In this document: positions 1-8,873 of the stretch, piece by piece
Numbering within the stretch: the stretch's first letter is position 1
How the letters are laid out: each line of letters starts with the position of its first letter
Assembly (NCBI RefSeq): GCF_963676285.1
Contig: NZ_OY781063.1
Location: 930,001 to 994,000 of the forward strand
DNA from: an uncultured Sphaerochaeta sp.
Lineage (GTDB): Bacteria > Spirochaetota > Spirochaetia > Sphaerochaetales > Sphaerochaetaceae
Reading direction: 5' to 3'
DNA: 64,000 nucleotides
Translations under genes and position numbers: made by a program
The notes under the pieces: generated by a model
Seen by the model: the letters and a program-made list of their open reading frames with translations, nothing else
The model's database searches: none
What the model was told of the DNA's origin: nothing

Positions 1-38
1 CTGCTTTTTTTTGATTATTTCCCACGGAGGCTTCCCCC

Positions 39-1577
39 ATGGAACTCACACAGAAGAAAATAACCAACCTACGCGTGGAACACATCACCAAGCGCTTCCC
101 CGGAGTCTTGGCAAGTGATGACATCACCTTGGAGATATCCGAGGGACAGATCCTTGCGCTGGTTGGAGAGAACGGAGCAGGCAAGACGACCTTGATGAAT
201 ATCCTCATGGGTCTCTACCAGCCGGATGAAGGGCGCATACTCATCAACGGTGAGGAAGTGCATTTCCGCTCCCCGAATGATGCCTTTGCAGCAGGACTTG
301 GCATGGTACACCAGCAGTATATGCTGGTTGCAAACATGACCGTCCTGGAGAACATTGCCCTTGGATACAAGGCAGCATGGTCACCACATAAGTTGGACCT
401 TGAGATGGTGCGTGAGCGAATCAATGAAGTAGCAAAAAAATACGGGCTCGTAGTTGATCCCGATGCGTATATCTGGCAACTCTCCGTTGGAGAACAACAG
501 CGGGTGGAACTGGTAAAGACACTCTGTCTGGGTGCACGGTTCCTTATCCTGGATGAGCCAACCAGTGCCCTTACCCCACAGGAGACTGATGAGTTGATCG
601 CTCTGCTCAAGAACATGAGCAGTGAACTCTCCATCATCTTCATCAGCCACAAGCTGCAGGAAGTAAAAGACCTCTCGGACAAGATCACCATCCTTCGTCA
701 TGGTGCGGTTGTCTTCGAAGGAAATACCCATGAGCACTCCCCTTCCGACATTGCGGCCCTCATGACAGGACATGAGGTTGACCTCCCCCTGAACGACGAG
801 CCCGCATGTGAGGGTGTACCTGTTCTGGATATCAAGAACCTCAATGTGAAGAGCGACCGTGGGTTCCTGGCACTTCAGGACCTGAACCTTACTATCTGTT
901 CCGGTGAGATCGTCGGTCTTGCCGGTGTATCAGGAAATGGGCAGAGGGAGTTGGCCGAGGCCATTAATGGACTGAGAAAGGTAGAGAGCGGAGAAATCCA
1001 ATTCTATGGCGAGAATATTGCAAACAAGAGCCCTCACCACATCATAGAAGCTGGCATGGGATATATCCCTGAGGAACGCAATACAGAAGGCATTGTACCT
1101 TCCTTCTCGATGAAGGAAAACCTTATACTTAAGGATTCAGAGCATGATGAGTTCAGCAAATATGCATTCCTTAAGAATAAGGCAATCGACAAGAATGCCG
1201 AGGACCTGCGTGTTAAATTTGATATCCGCAGCCCCAACATCTCAGTTGCAGCTGGATCGCTCTCTGGAGGAAACATCCAGAAAGTCATCCTTGCCCGAGA
1301 GATCTCGAGGAGACCAAAATTCCTGATCGCCGTCTACCCAATCAGAGGCCTGGACCTCGGGGCAGCAGAGTTCATCCATAAGCAACTCTTGGAGATCAGG
1401 CGTGAAGGAGTCGGCATCCTCCTCATCAGTGAGGAACTGGATGAGATTCTCGACCTTTCAGACCGTGTGGCGGTAATCTTCAAGGGACAGATCCAGAAAG
1501 TCCTCTCCAGAAAGGACGCCAATCGTAGGAGTCTCGGTATTTTGATGGCAGGAGTGAAAGATGACCAAACAGTTTAG
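39..1577 (+). CDS. ABC transporter ATP-binding protein, nucleoside/simple-sugar (NupA/YufO type)
   Basis: This 512-residue protein is the duplicated ATPase that powers nucleoside import from the cytoplasmic face of the membrane. The first half has a full nucleotide site: Walker A GENGAGKTT at 43-51, signature LSVGEQQ near 148 and Walker B LILDEPTS near 170. The second half has a degenerate Walker A (GVSGNGQ, near 295) but an intact LSGGN signature near 408, the usual asymmetry of the RbsA/MglA/NupA family. GGAGG lies 8 bases before the ATG. The gene overlaps the next one by 17 bases, and two permeases follow. The partner binding protein (BMP family) is not visible and probably lies off the left edge. 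Xanthine dehydrogenase and deaminase genes downstream favour a purine nucleoside or base as substrate (inference). Confidence 0.93.
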   Translation: MELTQKKITNLRVEHITKRFPGVLASDDITLEISEGQILALVGENGAGKTTLMNILMGLYQPDEGRILINGEEVHFRSPNDAFAAGLGMVHQQYMLVANMTVLENIALGYKAAWSPHKLDLEMVRERINEVAKKYGLVVDPDAYIWQLSVGEQQRVELVKTLCLGARFLILDEPTSALTPQETDELIALLKNMSSELSIIFISHKLQEVKDLSDKITILRHGAVVFEGNTHEHSPSDIAALMTGHEVDLPLNDEPACEGVPVLDIKNLNVKSDRGFLALQDLNLTICSGEIVGLAGVSGNGQRELAEAINGLRKVESGEIQFYGENIANKSPHHIIEAGMGYIPEERNTEGIVPSFSMKENLILKDSEHDEFSKYAFLKNKAIDKNAEDLRVKFDIRSPNISVAAGSLSGGNIQKVILAREISRRPKFLIAVYPIRGLDLGAAEFIHKQLLEIRREGVGILLISEELDEILDLSDRVAVIFKGQIQKVLSRKDANRRSLGILMAGVKDDQTV

Positions 1578-2664
1578 GATACTCTACAAGGTTACCATCA
1601 TCATTCTGGCCATTCTGGCTGCAATGTTGATCGGTTCGGTAATTCTATTGACCATCGGGGCTGATGTCTTCAAGACCTATATGGTCATTCTCTTCGAGCC
1701 TTTGAAGACAACCCTCCAGTTCACCGAGGTTCTGATCAGGGCAATACCTCTCACGATCATAGCCCTCGGCATTTCAGTTGCCTACAGAAGCGGCATCATC
1801 AACATCGGTGGAGAGGGGCAGATGGCAATGGGAATTCTCGGTACCACTGCAGTGGCTCTTGCATTCCCTGAACTCCCAAAACCCATCCTTCTCCCGATGG
1901 CAGTTTTGGCGGGGGCAATGGCAGGAGGAGTCTGGGGCTTCATCCCCGGTATCCTGAAGGCAAAACTGCAGGTCAGTGAGTTGCTTTCAACGGTAATGCT
2001 CAACTATATTGCCGCCCAGTTCTATACCTTCATGCTCCGCGGACCTTTCCTTGATCCAGCAGAGCTCACAATGGGGAGCGGAACTCCACAGTCCATGAGG
2101 CTTTCCAGGGGAATCTGGCTCGATCGATTCCTCAAGGGAACTCGATTGCATACCGGCATCTTCTTTGCCTTGTTGCTTGCATTGCTCATCTTCTTCCTCC
2201 TGTGGAAAACCAACTATGGGTATAAGATGAGGGCAGCTGGGGCAAGTGCCCGTGCAGCCAAGTACGGCGGTATCAGTGTTACCTGGTATCTGGTAATTGC
2301 CATGGTCATCAGTGGTGCGTTTGCCGGTATGGCAGGAGCCATTGAGATCGCAGGTGTACACCGCCGAGCAATTGAAGGCATTACCGGAGGATACGGATTC
2401 AGTGGAATCGTTGTTGCCCTCTTTGGAGGATTGCATCCGGCAGGCATCATACCGGCATCATTCTTCTTTGGACTTCTGATTGTCGGGGCTGACATGACCC
2501 AACGTATGGTTGGGGTACCGGCCAATATGGTCAATGTATTGCAGGGTGTCATCATCCTGGTTATCGTTGCTACCAAGATGATCCTCGCCGACCCCTACCT
2601 GATGGAACGGATCTGGCGTAAATACCAAGGAATAGGCAAGAAACATGTGGAGGTGGAAGCATGA
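1561..2664 (+). CDS. ABC transporter permease, nucleoside type (NupB/YufP)
   Basis: This 367-residue inner-membrane permease belongs to the BPD_transp_2 family. Many hydrophobic segments are visible, starting with residues 10-33. The stretch YRSGIINIGGEGQMAMG near 75-91 is the family hallmark that couples to the ATPase. It starts inside the end of the ATPase gene, with AGGAG 6 bases before the ATG, and overlaps the second permease by four bases (ATGA), so the three genes are translationally coupled. With its sister permease it forms the channel of the importer. Similar pairs carry guanosine, other nucleosides or simple sugars; only context points to purines here. Confidence 0.92.
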   Translation: MTKQFRILYKVTIIILAILAAMLIGSVILLTIGADVFKTYMVILFEPLKTTLQFTEVLIRAIPLTIIALGISVAYRSGIINIGGEGQMAMGILGTTAVALAFPELPKPILLPMAVLAGAMAGGVWGFIPGILKAKLQVSELLSTVMLNYIAAQFYTFMLRGPFLDPAELTMGSGTPQSMRLSRGIWLDRFLKGTRLHTGIFFALLLALLIFFLLWKTNYGYKMRAAGASARAAKYGGISVTWYLVIAMVISGAFAGMAGAIEIAGVHRRAIEGITGGYGFSGIVVALFGGLHPAGIIPASFFFGLLIVGADMTQRMVGVPANMVNVLQGVIILVIVATKMILADPYLMERIWRKYQGIGKKHVEVEA

Positions 2665-3605
2665 ACTTTATCGTAAACATCCTGAGTCTGGGCATCCCCT
2701 TCTCCGTCGCCCTTCTCATCGCCAGCCTTGGAGAGATGTTCAACCAGAGAGCAGGTGTCTTCAACCTTGGCTGTGAAGGAATTATGGCAATGGGAGCATT
2801 CCTAGGAATGCTTGTACCCTACAGCATTGGACAGGGTGGTCCTACCTCTGGCATGTACAATGTCCTGGGGTTGGCTCTTGCAATGGTTGTGGGAGCGTTG
2901 TTTGGAATCTTCTTTGCCTTCGTTGTGGTTACATTCCGTGCACCACAAGGTATTGCCGGTATTGGACTGCAGATGTTTGGGGTAGGAACCGCAGGCACAC
3001 TGTTCCGCCACTTCATCGGTGGGACCCAATCAGTTCCTGGCATTGGGAATCTTCCCATTCCAGGGCTCTCCAAGATCCCATTTATCGGCCCAATTTTCTT
3101 CAGCCACAATGTATTGGTCTACCTCGCTTTCCTCTTTGTTCCTCTTGCATGGTACATCCTGTTCAAGACCCCATGGGGACTCAGGGTACGTGCAGTTGGC
3201 ACAAACCCGCGTGCCGCTGACTCAATCGGTATCCAGGTCAATAGGGTTCGCTATCAGGCGCTTGCTGTGGGAGGTGCACTGGCAGGCCTAGCGGGTGCAT
3301 ACCTCTCTCTAGCCCAAGTGAAAATGTTCAGTGATGAGATCATCGCAGGACGAGGCTTCATCGCAGTTGCCTTGGTTTATTTCGGACACTGGCATCCGGT
3401 TAAGATCATGGGTGGAGCACTGCTTTTCAGCTTGGCACAAGCCTTGCAGCTGGCCATCCAGGGGCAAGGCATCAACTTCCCCTACGAGTTTGCGGTCATG
3501 TTGCCGTATGTGATGGTCATTATCGTCCTCGCATTCAGCAGGGAGAGCCAGTTGCTTGGTCCTACATCCCTTGGAAAACCATTCAACCGAGAAAAGCGGA
3601 TTTAG
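2661..3605 (+). CDS. ABC transporter permease, nucleoside type (NupC/YufQ)
   Basis: This is a 314-residue integral membrane protein, the second half of the nucleoside channel. The motif FNQRAGVFNLGCEGIMAMGA near 27-46 is the counterpart of the NIGGEGQ motif in the partner permease, and GLRVRAVGTNPRAADSIGI in the middle is the usual cytoplasmic loop that touches the ATPase. GGAGG is 7 bases upstream of the ATG, which overlaps the previous stop. It is the last gene of the visible operon; a hairpin follows 16 bases after the stop. Confidence 0.92.
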   Translation: MNFIVNILSLGIPFSVALLIASLGEMFNQRAGVFNLGCEGIMAMGAFLGMLVPYSIGQGGPTSGMYNVLGLALAMVVGALFGIFFAFVVVTFRAPQGIAGIGLQMFGVGTAGTLFRHFIGGTQSVPGIGNLPIPGLSKIPFIGPIFFSHNVLVYLAFLFVPLAWYILFKTPWGLRVRAVGTNPRAADSIGIQVNRVRYQALAVGGALAGLAGAYLSLAQVKMFSDEIIAGRGFIAVALVYFGHWHPVKIMGGALLFSLAQALQLAIQGQGINFPYEFAVMLPYVMVIIVLAFSRESQLLGPTSLGKPFNREKRI

Positions 3606-3620
3606 GATATCTGCACCAAT

Positions 3621-3655
3621 GGTAGGAATGGGCGTTGCTCATTTCTACCTTGTTC
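3621..3655 (+). terminator. Probable terminator of the nucleoside ABC operon
   Basis: The arms GGTAGGAATGGGC (3621-3633) and GCTCATTTCTACC (3637-3649) form a 13-base stem with two G-U wobbles and a three-base loop. TTGTTCAGATTATTTTT follows, a moderately T-rich tail. It lies directly after the last permease stop. Confidence 0.65.
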
Positions 3656-3672
3656 AGATTATTTTTACAAAT

Positions 3673-3726
3673 TTGCGGTAAATCACAACACCCTCTGCAA
3701 CAGAATTGTATCTACCGCAACAGAAT
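3673..3726. repeat. Inverted and direct repeats upstream of the xanthine dehydrogenase-like gene
   Basis: TTGCGGTA (3673-3680) is exactly mirrored by TACCGCAA (3713-3720). GCAACAGAAT occurs at 3697-3706 and again at 3717-3726, exactly 20 bases apart, close to two helical turns. The array ends one base before a TTGACT -35-like element. The layout suggests a regulator binding site; the AraC protein encoded just downstream is a candidate ligand-responsive regulator (inference). Confidence 0.45.
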
Positions 3727-3727
3727 G

Positions 3728-3756
3728 TTGACTTTTTACGGGTTCATTGCAATCAT
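3728..3756 (+). promoter_or_regulatory. Candidate sigma-70 promoter for the xanthine dehydrogenase-like gene
   Basis: TTGACT (3728-3733), a 17-base spacer and AATCAT (3751-3756) give five and four matches to the -35 and -10 consensus. The predicted leader is about 105 bases long. No purine-riboswitch core could be recognised in that leader. Confidence 0.4.
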
Positions 3757-3868
3757 GAAGATGTATAGCATCACAGACCGACGTATCCAATTCTGGGTAC
3801 TGACGCTAAGCGGCTAGCACCTGTTCCCAAAGAAACATACGTACCAACGTACGATGGAGAGCACAGCT

Positions 3869-6433
3869 ATGTATGCATTCAGCGTAAACGGAAATCAGAT
3901 CACCTACAACGGTGAGGACAAGAAACTCCTTAGATTCCTCCGTGAAGACTTGAATTTGACCGGCACCAAGGACGGTTGCAGTGAAGGTATTTGTGGTACC
4001 TGTACTGTCTTGGTGGACGGAAAGAAAATGAAGGCCTGTACGATTCCCCTTTCTAGGCTTGAAGGAAGAGCAGTTACCACCATTGAGGGTCTCTCGGCCC
4101 GGGAAGCAGAGGTATATGCTTTCTGCTTTGCCGAAGCGGGAGCGGTTCAGTGCGGGTACTGCACCCCCGGTATGATCATCAGCGCAAAAAGCCTGCTCGA
4201 TACGAATCTATCCCCTACCCGAGAAGAAGTGACTAAAGCGATCAGGGGGAATATCTGTCGGTGTACTGGCTATAAGAAGATAGAGGAAGCAATCCTGATG
4301 TGTGCGGAGTTCTTCCGCGAGAACCGTTCGGTCCCTACAACGGAGGAAGAGCCAAAGCTCGACAAACGGTACCGCCGTGTGGATGCTGAGCCCAAGGCAT
4401 TGGGAAAAGGTCTGTACGCTGATGACATCAGGATACCCGGCATGCTTCATGCAAAAGCTGTCCGCTCTGCATTTCCTCGTGCAAAGGTCCTCTCCATCGA
4501 TGATGCAAAAGCAAAGTCACATCCTGATTTTGTCCGCATCATCACCAGTGTTGAAGTACCTCACAACATCATCGGACACATCAAGCAGGACTGGCCGGTA
4601 CTCATTCCTATTGGCGAGATTACCCGGTACACCGGCGATGCCATCTGCCTTGTCGTTGGAAAAAAACCTGAAACATTGGAAGAACTTGCAAAGTTGGTAG
4701 AAGTCTCCTATGAAGTGCTCCCCCCTGTTCTCGATATCTATAAGGCACTCGAGGAAGACTCCCCAAAGGTGCATGAGGATGGGAATCTACTCTCGCTGGA
4801 ACACATCCACCGTGGCGATGTAGAGAAAGCTTTTAAGGATAGCCCCCATGTCATCACACGCACCTATAAGACGCCGTACACAGAGCATGCATTCATGGAA
4901 CCTGAGTGCGCGGTAGGCCTGCCTGAAGGTGAAGATGGTGTTCTTGTTCATACCTCCGGCCAATCCATCTATGATGAACAGCATGAGATCTGTACGATGC
5001 TTCAGCTACCAGCGGAGAAAGTACATTGTCACAGCATGCTCGTCGGTGGCGGGTTCGGCGGCAAGGAAGATATGAGTGTCCAGCACCATGCAGCGCTTGC
5101 TGCCTGGACACTCAAAGCACCAGTTAAGGTAAAACTGACCCGTCAGGAGAGCCTACAAGTCCATCCAAAACGTCATCCAATGGATATTGAGATCACGACC
5201 AGTTGTGATGATAAAGGCCACCTTACCGGAGTAAAAGCAATCATTTTGGCCAATACAGGAGCCTACGCCTCCCTTGGAGGTCCGGTACTTCAAAGAGCAT
5301 GTACCCATGCCTCCGGTCCATACAACTTCCAGAACTTCGAGGTTATCGGCAAGGCAATTTATACGAATATGGTCCCCTCCGGTGCCTTCAGGGGTTTTGG
5401 AGTCACCCAAAGCTGTTTTGCGGTGGAGTCAAACATAAACCTGTTGGCTGATGAATTGGGCATGGATTATTACGAGATTCGGAAAATCAATGCACTTAAG
5501 CCAGGGGATATCATGCCGAATGGACAGATTGCGGGAGAGGACACCGGTGTCATTGAATGCTTGGAGGCTGTAAAGGATGCCTATTACTCCTCCCCCAGGG
5601 CAGGTATTGCCCTTGCATTCAAGAATAGTGGGCTTGGGGTCGGATTCCCTGATACTGGCCGCTGCATTCTCTCGGTTGAGCAAGGCAAGGTACATATAAG
5701 GACCAGTGCTGCATGCATGGGACAGGGAGTTGCCACGGTCTGCACCCAGATGCTTGGAGAGACCTGCTCCCTGAAAGCGAACCAGATTGTGGTTGAGGAT
5801 CCCGATACCGTTAGAACTCCCGACTCAGGCACCAGCACAGCTAGTCGACAATCAGTGTTTACAGGAGAAGCGGTAAGAAGAGCGGCAATAAAACTGAAGG
5901 ACGATCTACAGGCATCATCCCTTGAGGAGCTGGAAGGCAGGGAGTACTTTGGAGAGTACACATCCATCACCGACCCTATTACCAGCAAAAAGAAGCATCC
6001 TGTAAGCCATGTGGCTTACAGCTATTCAGCCCAAGTTGTCATCCTAAATGAGGAAGGAAAACTGGAGAAGGTAGTTGCAGCTTGTGATGTAGGGCAAATT
6101 GTCAATCATCAAGCACTCACCGGCCAGATAGAAGGTGGGGTGACCATGGGTCTCGGGTATGGTTTGACCGAGGATTTCCCGATTGAGGAAGGATACCTGA
6201 AGGTACGCTATGGTACCTTGGGACTGCTTCGCAGCACCGACGTACCTCCCTTGGAGGTAAAGTTGGTGGAAGGACCAGGAAAGCATCCTGTGGCCTACGG
6301 GGTAAAGGGAGTTGGGGAACTAACCACCATCCCCACTGCTCCTGCATGTCAGAATGCATATTATCGGTATGATAAGAAGTTCCGAACCTCCTTACCACTG
6401 GAAGATACGCCCTACCGCAAGAAGAAACACTAA
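3869..6433 (+). CDS. Xanthine dehydrogenase-like molybdenum hydroxylase, fused 2Fe-2S and Mo-binding subunits
   Basis: This is an 854-residue cytoplasmic hydroxylase, probably acting on hypoxanthine, xanthine or a related purine. Residues 1-80 form a ferredoxin-like 2Fe-2S domain (C37, C42, C45, C57). A helical domain follows with the second cluster (C95, C98, C130, C132). The rest is the molybdopterin domain, with GGGFGGKED and GAFRGFG cofactor loops and the catalytic Glu at 817 in GVGELTTIP. The fusion and length resemble the selenium-dependent xanthine dehydrogenase family. A separate FAD subunit would be expected for NAD-linked activity and none is in the window. An in-frame ATG at 3854 exists, but GGAGAG at 3856-3861 lies inside that longer frame and 7 bases before the ATG at 3869, so 3869 is preferred. 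Neighbouring nucleoside transport and deaminase genes support a purine role. Confidence 0.85.
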   Translation: MYAFSVNGNQITYNGEDKKLLRFLREDLNLTGTKDGCSEGICGTCTVLVDGKKMKACTIPLSRLEGRAVTTIEGLSAREAEVYAFCFAEAGAVQCGYCTPGMIISAKSLLDTNLSPTREEVTKAIRGNICRCTGYKKIEEAILMCAEFFRENRSVPTTEEEPKLDKRYRRVDAEPKALGKGLYADDIRIPGMLHAKAVRSAFPRAKVLSIDDAKAKSHPDFVRIITSVEVPHNIIGHIKQDWPVLIPIGEITRYTGDAICLVVGKKPETLEELAKLVEVSYEVLPPVLDIYKALEEDSPKVHEDGNLLSLEHIHRGDVEKAFKDSPHVITRTYKTPYTEHAFMEPECAVGLPEGEDGVLVHTSGQSIYDEQHEICTMLQLPAEKVHCHSMLVGGGFGGKEDMSVQHHAALAAWTLKAPVKVKLTRQESLQVHPKRHPMDIEITTSCDDKGHLTGVKAIILANTGAYASLGGPVLQRACTHASGPYNFQNFEVIGKAIYTNMVPSGAFRGFGVTQSCFAVESNINLLADELGMDYYEIRKINALKPGDIMPNGQIAGEDTGVIECLEAVKDAYYSSPRAGIALAFKNSGLGVGFPDTGRCILSVEQGKVHIRTSAACMGQGVATVCTQMLGETCSLKANQIVVEDPDTVRTPDSGTSTASRQSVFTGEAVRRAAIKLKDDLQASSLEELEGREYFGEYTSITDPITSKKKHPVSHVAYSYSAQVVILNEEGKLEKVVAACDVGQIVNHQALTGQIEGGVTMGLGYGLTEDFPIEEGYLKVRYGTLGLLRSTDVPPLEVKLVEGPGKHPVAYGVKGVGELTTIPTAPACQNAYYRYDKKFRTSLPLEDTPYRKKKH

Positions 6434-6453
6434 GCTCCAAGAGTATTCTAAAA

Positions 6454-6486
6454 ACACCCAAGGTTCAATTCCTTGGGTGTTTCTTT
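6454..6486 (+). terminator. Factor-independent terminator after the xanthine dehydrogenase-like gene
   Basis: ACACCCAAGG (6454-6463) and CCTTGGGTGT (6471-6480) form a perfect 10-base stem with a 7-base loop, followed by TTCTTT. It starts about 20 bases after the stop codon. Confidence 0.85.
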
Positions 6487-6606
6487 ATGATCCCAACCGG
6501 GCAGATTTCTCAACCCTGAGAAAATCTTGCAAACCTCGCAGGATTGTGCATCAATTGAGAGGATACATATGTGTCCCTATTCCATACTGAGAATCGAGGT
6601 CAGAGA

Positions 6607-7461
6607 ATGCAATGGATTGAGCGATTGAATGAAGCACTTAACTATGTAGAGGAACACCTGGATGGTGAAATTTCCTATGAGAAAGCGGCACGGTTGGCGA
6701 ACTGTTCAACCTACCACTTCCAGAGGATGTTCACCTATATAGCAGGAGTTCCCCTGGGAGAGTACATCCGTAGAAGAAAGTTGACCAAGGCAGCCCTAGC
6801 GCTCCAGCAAGGTGAAAAAGTTTTGGATGTCTCACTCAACTATGGATATGACTCCCCTACCTCCTTCACCCGGGCGTTTCAGACACTCCATGGAGTGAAC
6901 CCATCTGAAGCAAAGAAGGAAGGTGCAGCCTTGAGAGCTTTTCCAAGAATCAGCTTCAGCCTGACCATCAAAGGAGACCAGGAAATGGAGTATCGAATTG
7001 AACGGAAGGACGCATTTCGCGTAACGGGGGTTTCTCTCAAGCTTGTCAAAGACATGGAAGAGAACATGAAAACAATACCGCAGTTCTGGGGTGAGAAGAC
7101 CATGGATGGAACCATCCCCAAGCTGTGTTCACTCTTGAAGCCAGGGCATGGACTCTTCGGTCTCTGCACCAACACCGATGAGAAAGACTATTGGCTCTAT
7201 ACCATAGGGATTGAACTGGATGAAGGTGCTACCCTTGAAGGGATGGAAACCCAGGAAGTGGATGCAGCGCTTTGGGCAATATTCCCTGGTCGGGGAAAAA
7301 TGCCTAACGTAATCCAGGATGTTGAGCGACGTATTATGGCTGATTGGTTGCCAACCAGTGGATACGAACTGGCAAAAGGGGTTGATGTTGAGTTGTACCT
7401 CTCAGAAGACCCTTCTGACCAAGCGTTCGAGGTCTGGATGCCGATCAGAAAACAAGGCTAA
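6607..7461 (+). CDS. AraC family transcriptional regulator with GyrI-like ligand domain
   Basis: This is a 284-residue DNA-binding regulator. The N-terminal part (about 1-105) has the two helix-turn-helix units of AraC proteins: an ISYEKAARLANCSTYHFQRMF stretch near 19-39 and a VSLNYGYDSPTSFTRAFQ stretch after it. From about 125 to the end the sequence fits the effector-binding GyrI-like/AraC_E_bind fold, as in BmrR or Rob. An in-frame GTG at 6571 is possible, but GAGGT at 6596-6600, 6 bases before the ATG at 6607, and the usual MQWIERLNEALNYVEEHL beginning favour 6607. It sits alone between two hairpins. It may control the purine genes on either side (inference). Confidence 0.85.
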   Translation: MQWIERLNEALNYVEEHLDGEISYEKAARLANCSTYHFQRMFTYIAGVPLGEYIRRRKLTKAALALQQGEKVLDVSLNYGYDSPTSFTRAFQTLHGVNPSEAKKEGAALRAFPRISFSLTIKGDQEMEYRIERKDAFRVTGVSLKLVKDMEENMKTIPQFWGEKTMDGTIPKLCSLLKPGHGLFGLCTNTDEKDYWLYTIGIELDEGATLEGMETQEVDAALWAIFPGRGKMPNVIQDVERRIMADWLPTSGYELAKGVDVELYLSEDPSDQAFEVWMPIRKQG

Positions 7462-7474
7462 TTATTACTAATTG

Positions 7475-7498
7475 AGAGAGCTCCCTAGGGGGCTCTCT
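7475..7498 (+). terminator. Hairpin after the AraC-type regulator
   Basis: AGAGAGCTCCC (7475-7485) pairs with GGGGGCTCTCT (7488-7498), with one G-U wobble and a two-base central gap. The stem is strong but only TATCAT follows, so termination is likely rather than certain. Confidence 0.6.
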
Positions 7499-7551
7499 AT
7501 CATAATTGGACACTTTGTAGATAAATCCATACTTAAATCGTCATCGTTCAC

Positions 7552-7580
7552 TTGGAAGCAATAAAAGCAGATGATATGGT
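7552..7580 (+). promoter_or_regulatory. Promoter giving a probable leaderless mRNA for the amidohydrolase
   Basis: TTGGAA (7552-7557), a 17-base spacer and TATGGT (7575-7580) with an extended TGA before the -10. The expected start of transcription, six to seven bases after the -10, falls on or next to the ATG at 7587. No Shine-Dalgarno sequence precedes that ATG. Confidence 0.5.
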
Positions 7581-7586
7581 TTATAT

Positions 7587-8873
7587 ATGATACTTAAACG
7601 AACACGTTTCCTGGGTCCAGATTACACCCTGCACAAGAAAGACATCAGAATAGAAGAAGGAACTATCACTGATATACAGGATTCCTTGCATGAGAATTCG
7701 GGAGAGGAAGTCATCGATTGTTCACCCTTCCTGCTCTACCCAGCCCTCGCTGATTGTCATGTGCATACACCAGACACGCTGCTCAGGGGACTCTTCAGCG
7801 ATATGAGCCTCCATAATTGGTGCAATGAGACAGAACAAGGGCAACTGCAAACAGAGTTGTTTGAATATCTCGACAACAGTGTAGGAACACCAGCATTTGA
7901 AACGCTGGTTCTGTATGCCTATCTGCAATATATGAAATCTGGTGTCGGCTTCATCGTAGAGACCGGACAGGCTGATGAGAGCAGTGGAATCCTGGAAGCC
8001 TGTGCTGAAAAGATTGGCATCAAGGCCTTGGTTGACTGGTATGACGAGAATCCAAGCCATGAACTTACCTGCACGCACATACAGCGCGGTACCCATCTAC
8101 CAGAAGAAGAGGACCTGGATGAGAAAGGCCTGCAGGAGGCGATCCAAAGAGTTGAGAAAACTGCTTGGCCCCTTATGACCCACTGCTTGGAGACCCGCTT
8201 CAGGAGAGAAGAAGTACTCAGGAAATTTGGCATGTCCACCGTGGAATTGCTGGAGAAGAAAGCCCTGCTCGGCAAGCAAACGATTCTGTTCCATTGTGTG
8301 GAGACGTCTGAGAGGGACCGTGCAATGCTTGCTTCAAGCAAGGCAACAATCGTGCACTGCCCAGTTTCCAACCTTATCTCTGGTGCACGTACCATGAACC
8401 TCGTTGACCTGTTGGAGAGAGGTGCTCACATCACACTGGGAACAGATTTCCTCACCCATGATATCTGGGAAGTCATGCGCACCACCTATGCTGAGCTGAA
8501 GCAGAGTAACAAGAGCGAACACTTCGGGGCAAGCCAGGTCTGGAACATGGCGAGTAAGGCTGCAGCCCCGATAGCTTCTCCCTCAGGCTATCAGGGGAAG
8601 ATTACCGTAGGAGCTCCCGCCGACATGCTCTTCGTGGAAGACGGGCTTGCTCTCTCCCCGCTAATAGAAACGCCGGGATTCTCCAATGTCGCCTACAATA
8701 CCTTGATCCATACCCGACCATCCATGATCAAGCACGTTATGCTGGGTGGACGATGGATAATACAGGAAGGTAGGTGCCTTACGATCAATGAGGAAAAACT
8801 AGAGATGGAATATTCGGCAATTTTACAAAGTGTCCTCGCCGAGAAGCTCGTCGATCGCCCTGATCGCATCTAG
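7587..8873 (+). CDS. Amidohydrolase, guanine/nucleobase deaminase-like
   Basis: This is a 428-residue metal-dependent hydrolase of the chlorohydrolase/deaminase (TRZ/ATZ, SsnA, GuaD-like) group. The barrel metal ligands are visible: HVH in DCHVHTPDTLLRG near 53-55, His in THCLE near 198, His in LFHCVE near 235 and Asp in LGTDFLTHD near 291. A short beta domain at both ends (MILKRTRFLG at the start, a PADMLFVEDG segment near the end) is typical. Such enzymes deaminate guanine, cytosine, adenosine derivatives or related heterocycles. The xanthine dehydrogenase-like and NUP-family neighbours make a purine substrate most likely, but the exact substrate cannot be read from the sequence. The last 51 bases overlap the end of the convergent gene. 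No Shine-Dalgarno sequence is present. Confidence 0.8.
   Translation: MILKRTRFLGPDYTLHKKDIRIEEGTITDIQDSLHENSGEEVIDCSPFLLYPALADCHVHTPDTLLRGLFSDMSLHNWCNETEQGQLQTELFEYLDNSVGTPAFETLVLYAYLQYMKSGVGFIVETGQADESSGILEACAEKIGIKALVDWYDENPSHELTCTHIQRGTHLPEEEDLDEKGLQEAIQRVEKTAWPLMTHCLETRFRREEVLRKFGMSTVELLEKKALLGKQTILFHCVETSERDRAMLASSKATIVHCPVSNLISGARTMNLVDLLERGAHITLGTDFLTHDIWEVMRTTYAELKQSNKSEHFGASQVWNMASKAAAPIASPSGYQGKITVGAPADMLFVEDGLALSPLIETPGFSNVAYNTLIHTRPSMIKHVMLGGRWIIQEGRCLTINEEKLEMEYSAILQSVLAEKLVDRPDRI

Noticed and set aside
3635..3817. 60-codon frame between the ABC operon and the xanthine dehydrogenase-like gene
   Set aside because: It runs through a terminator hairpin, repeats and a promoter and has no ribosome site.
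3734..3868. Purine or molybdenum-cofactor riboswitch in the xanthine dehydrogenase-like leader
   Set aside because: The context made it worth looking, but no conserved junction or paired core could be found.
6569..6628. 19-codon frame starting at ATG 6569 before the AraC gene
   Set aside because: It has a purine-rich sequence upstream and could be a leader peptide, but the codons show nothing regulatory and it overlaps the real start at 6607.
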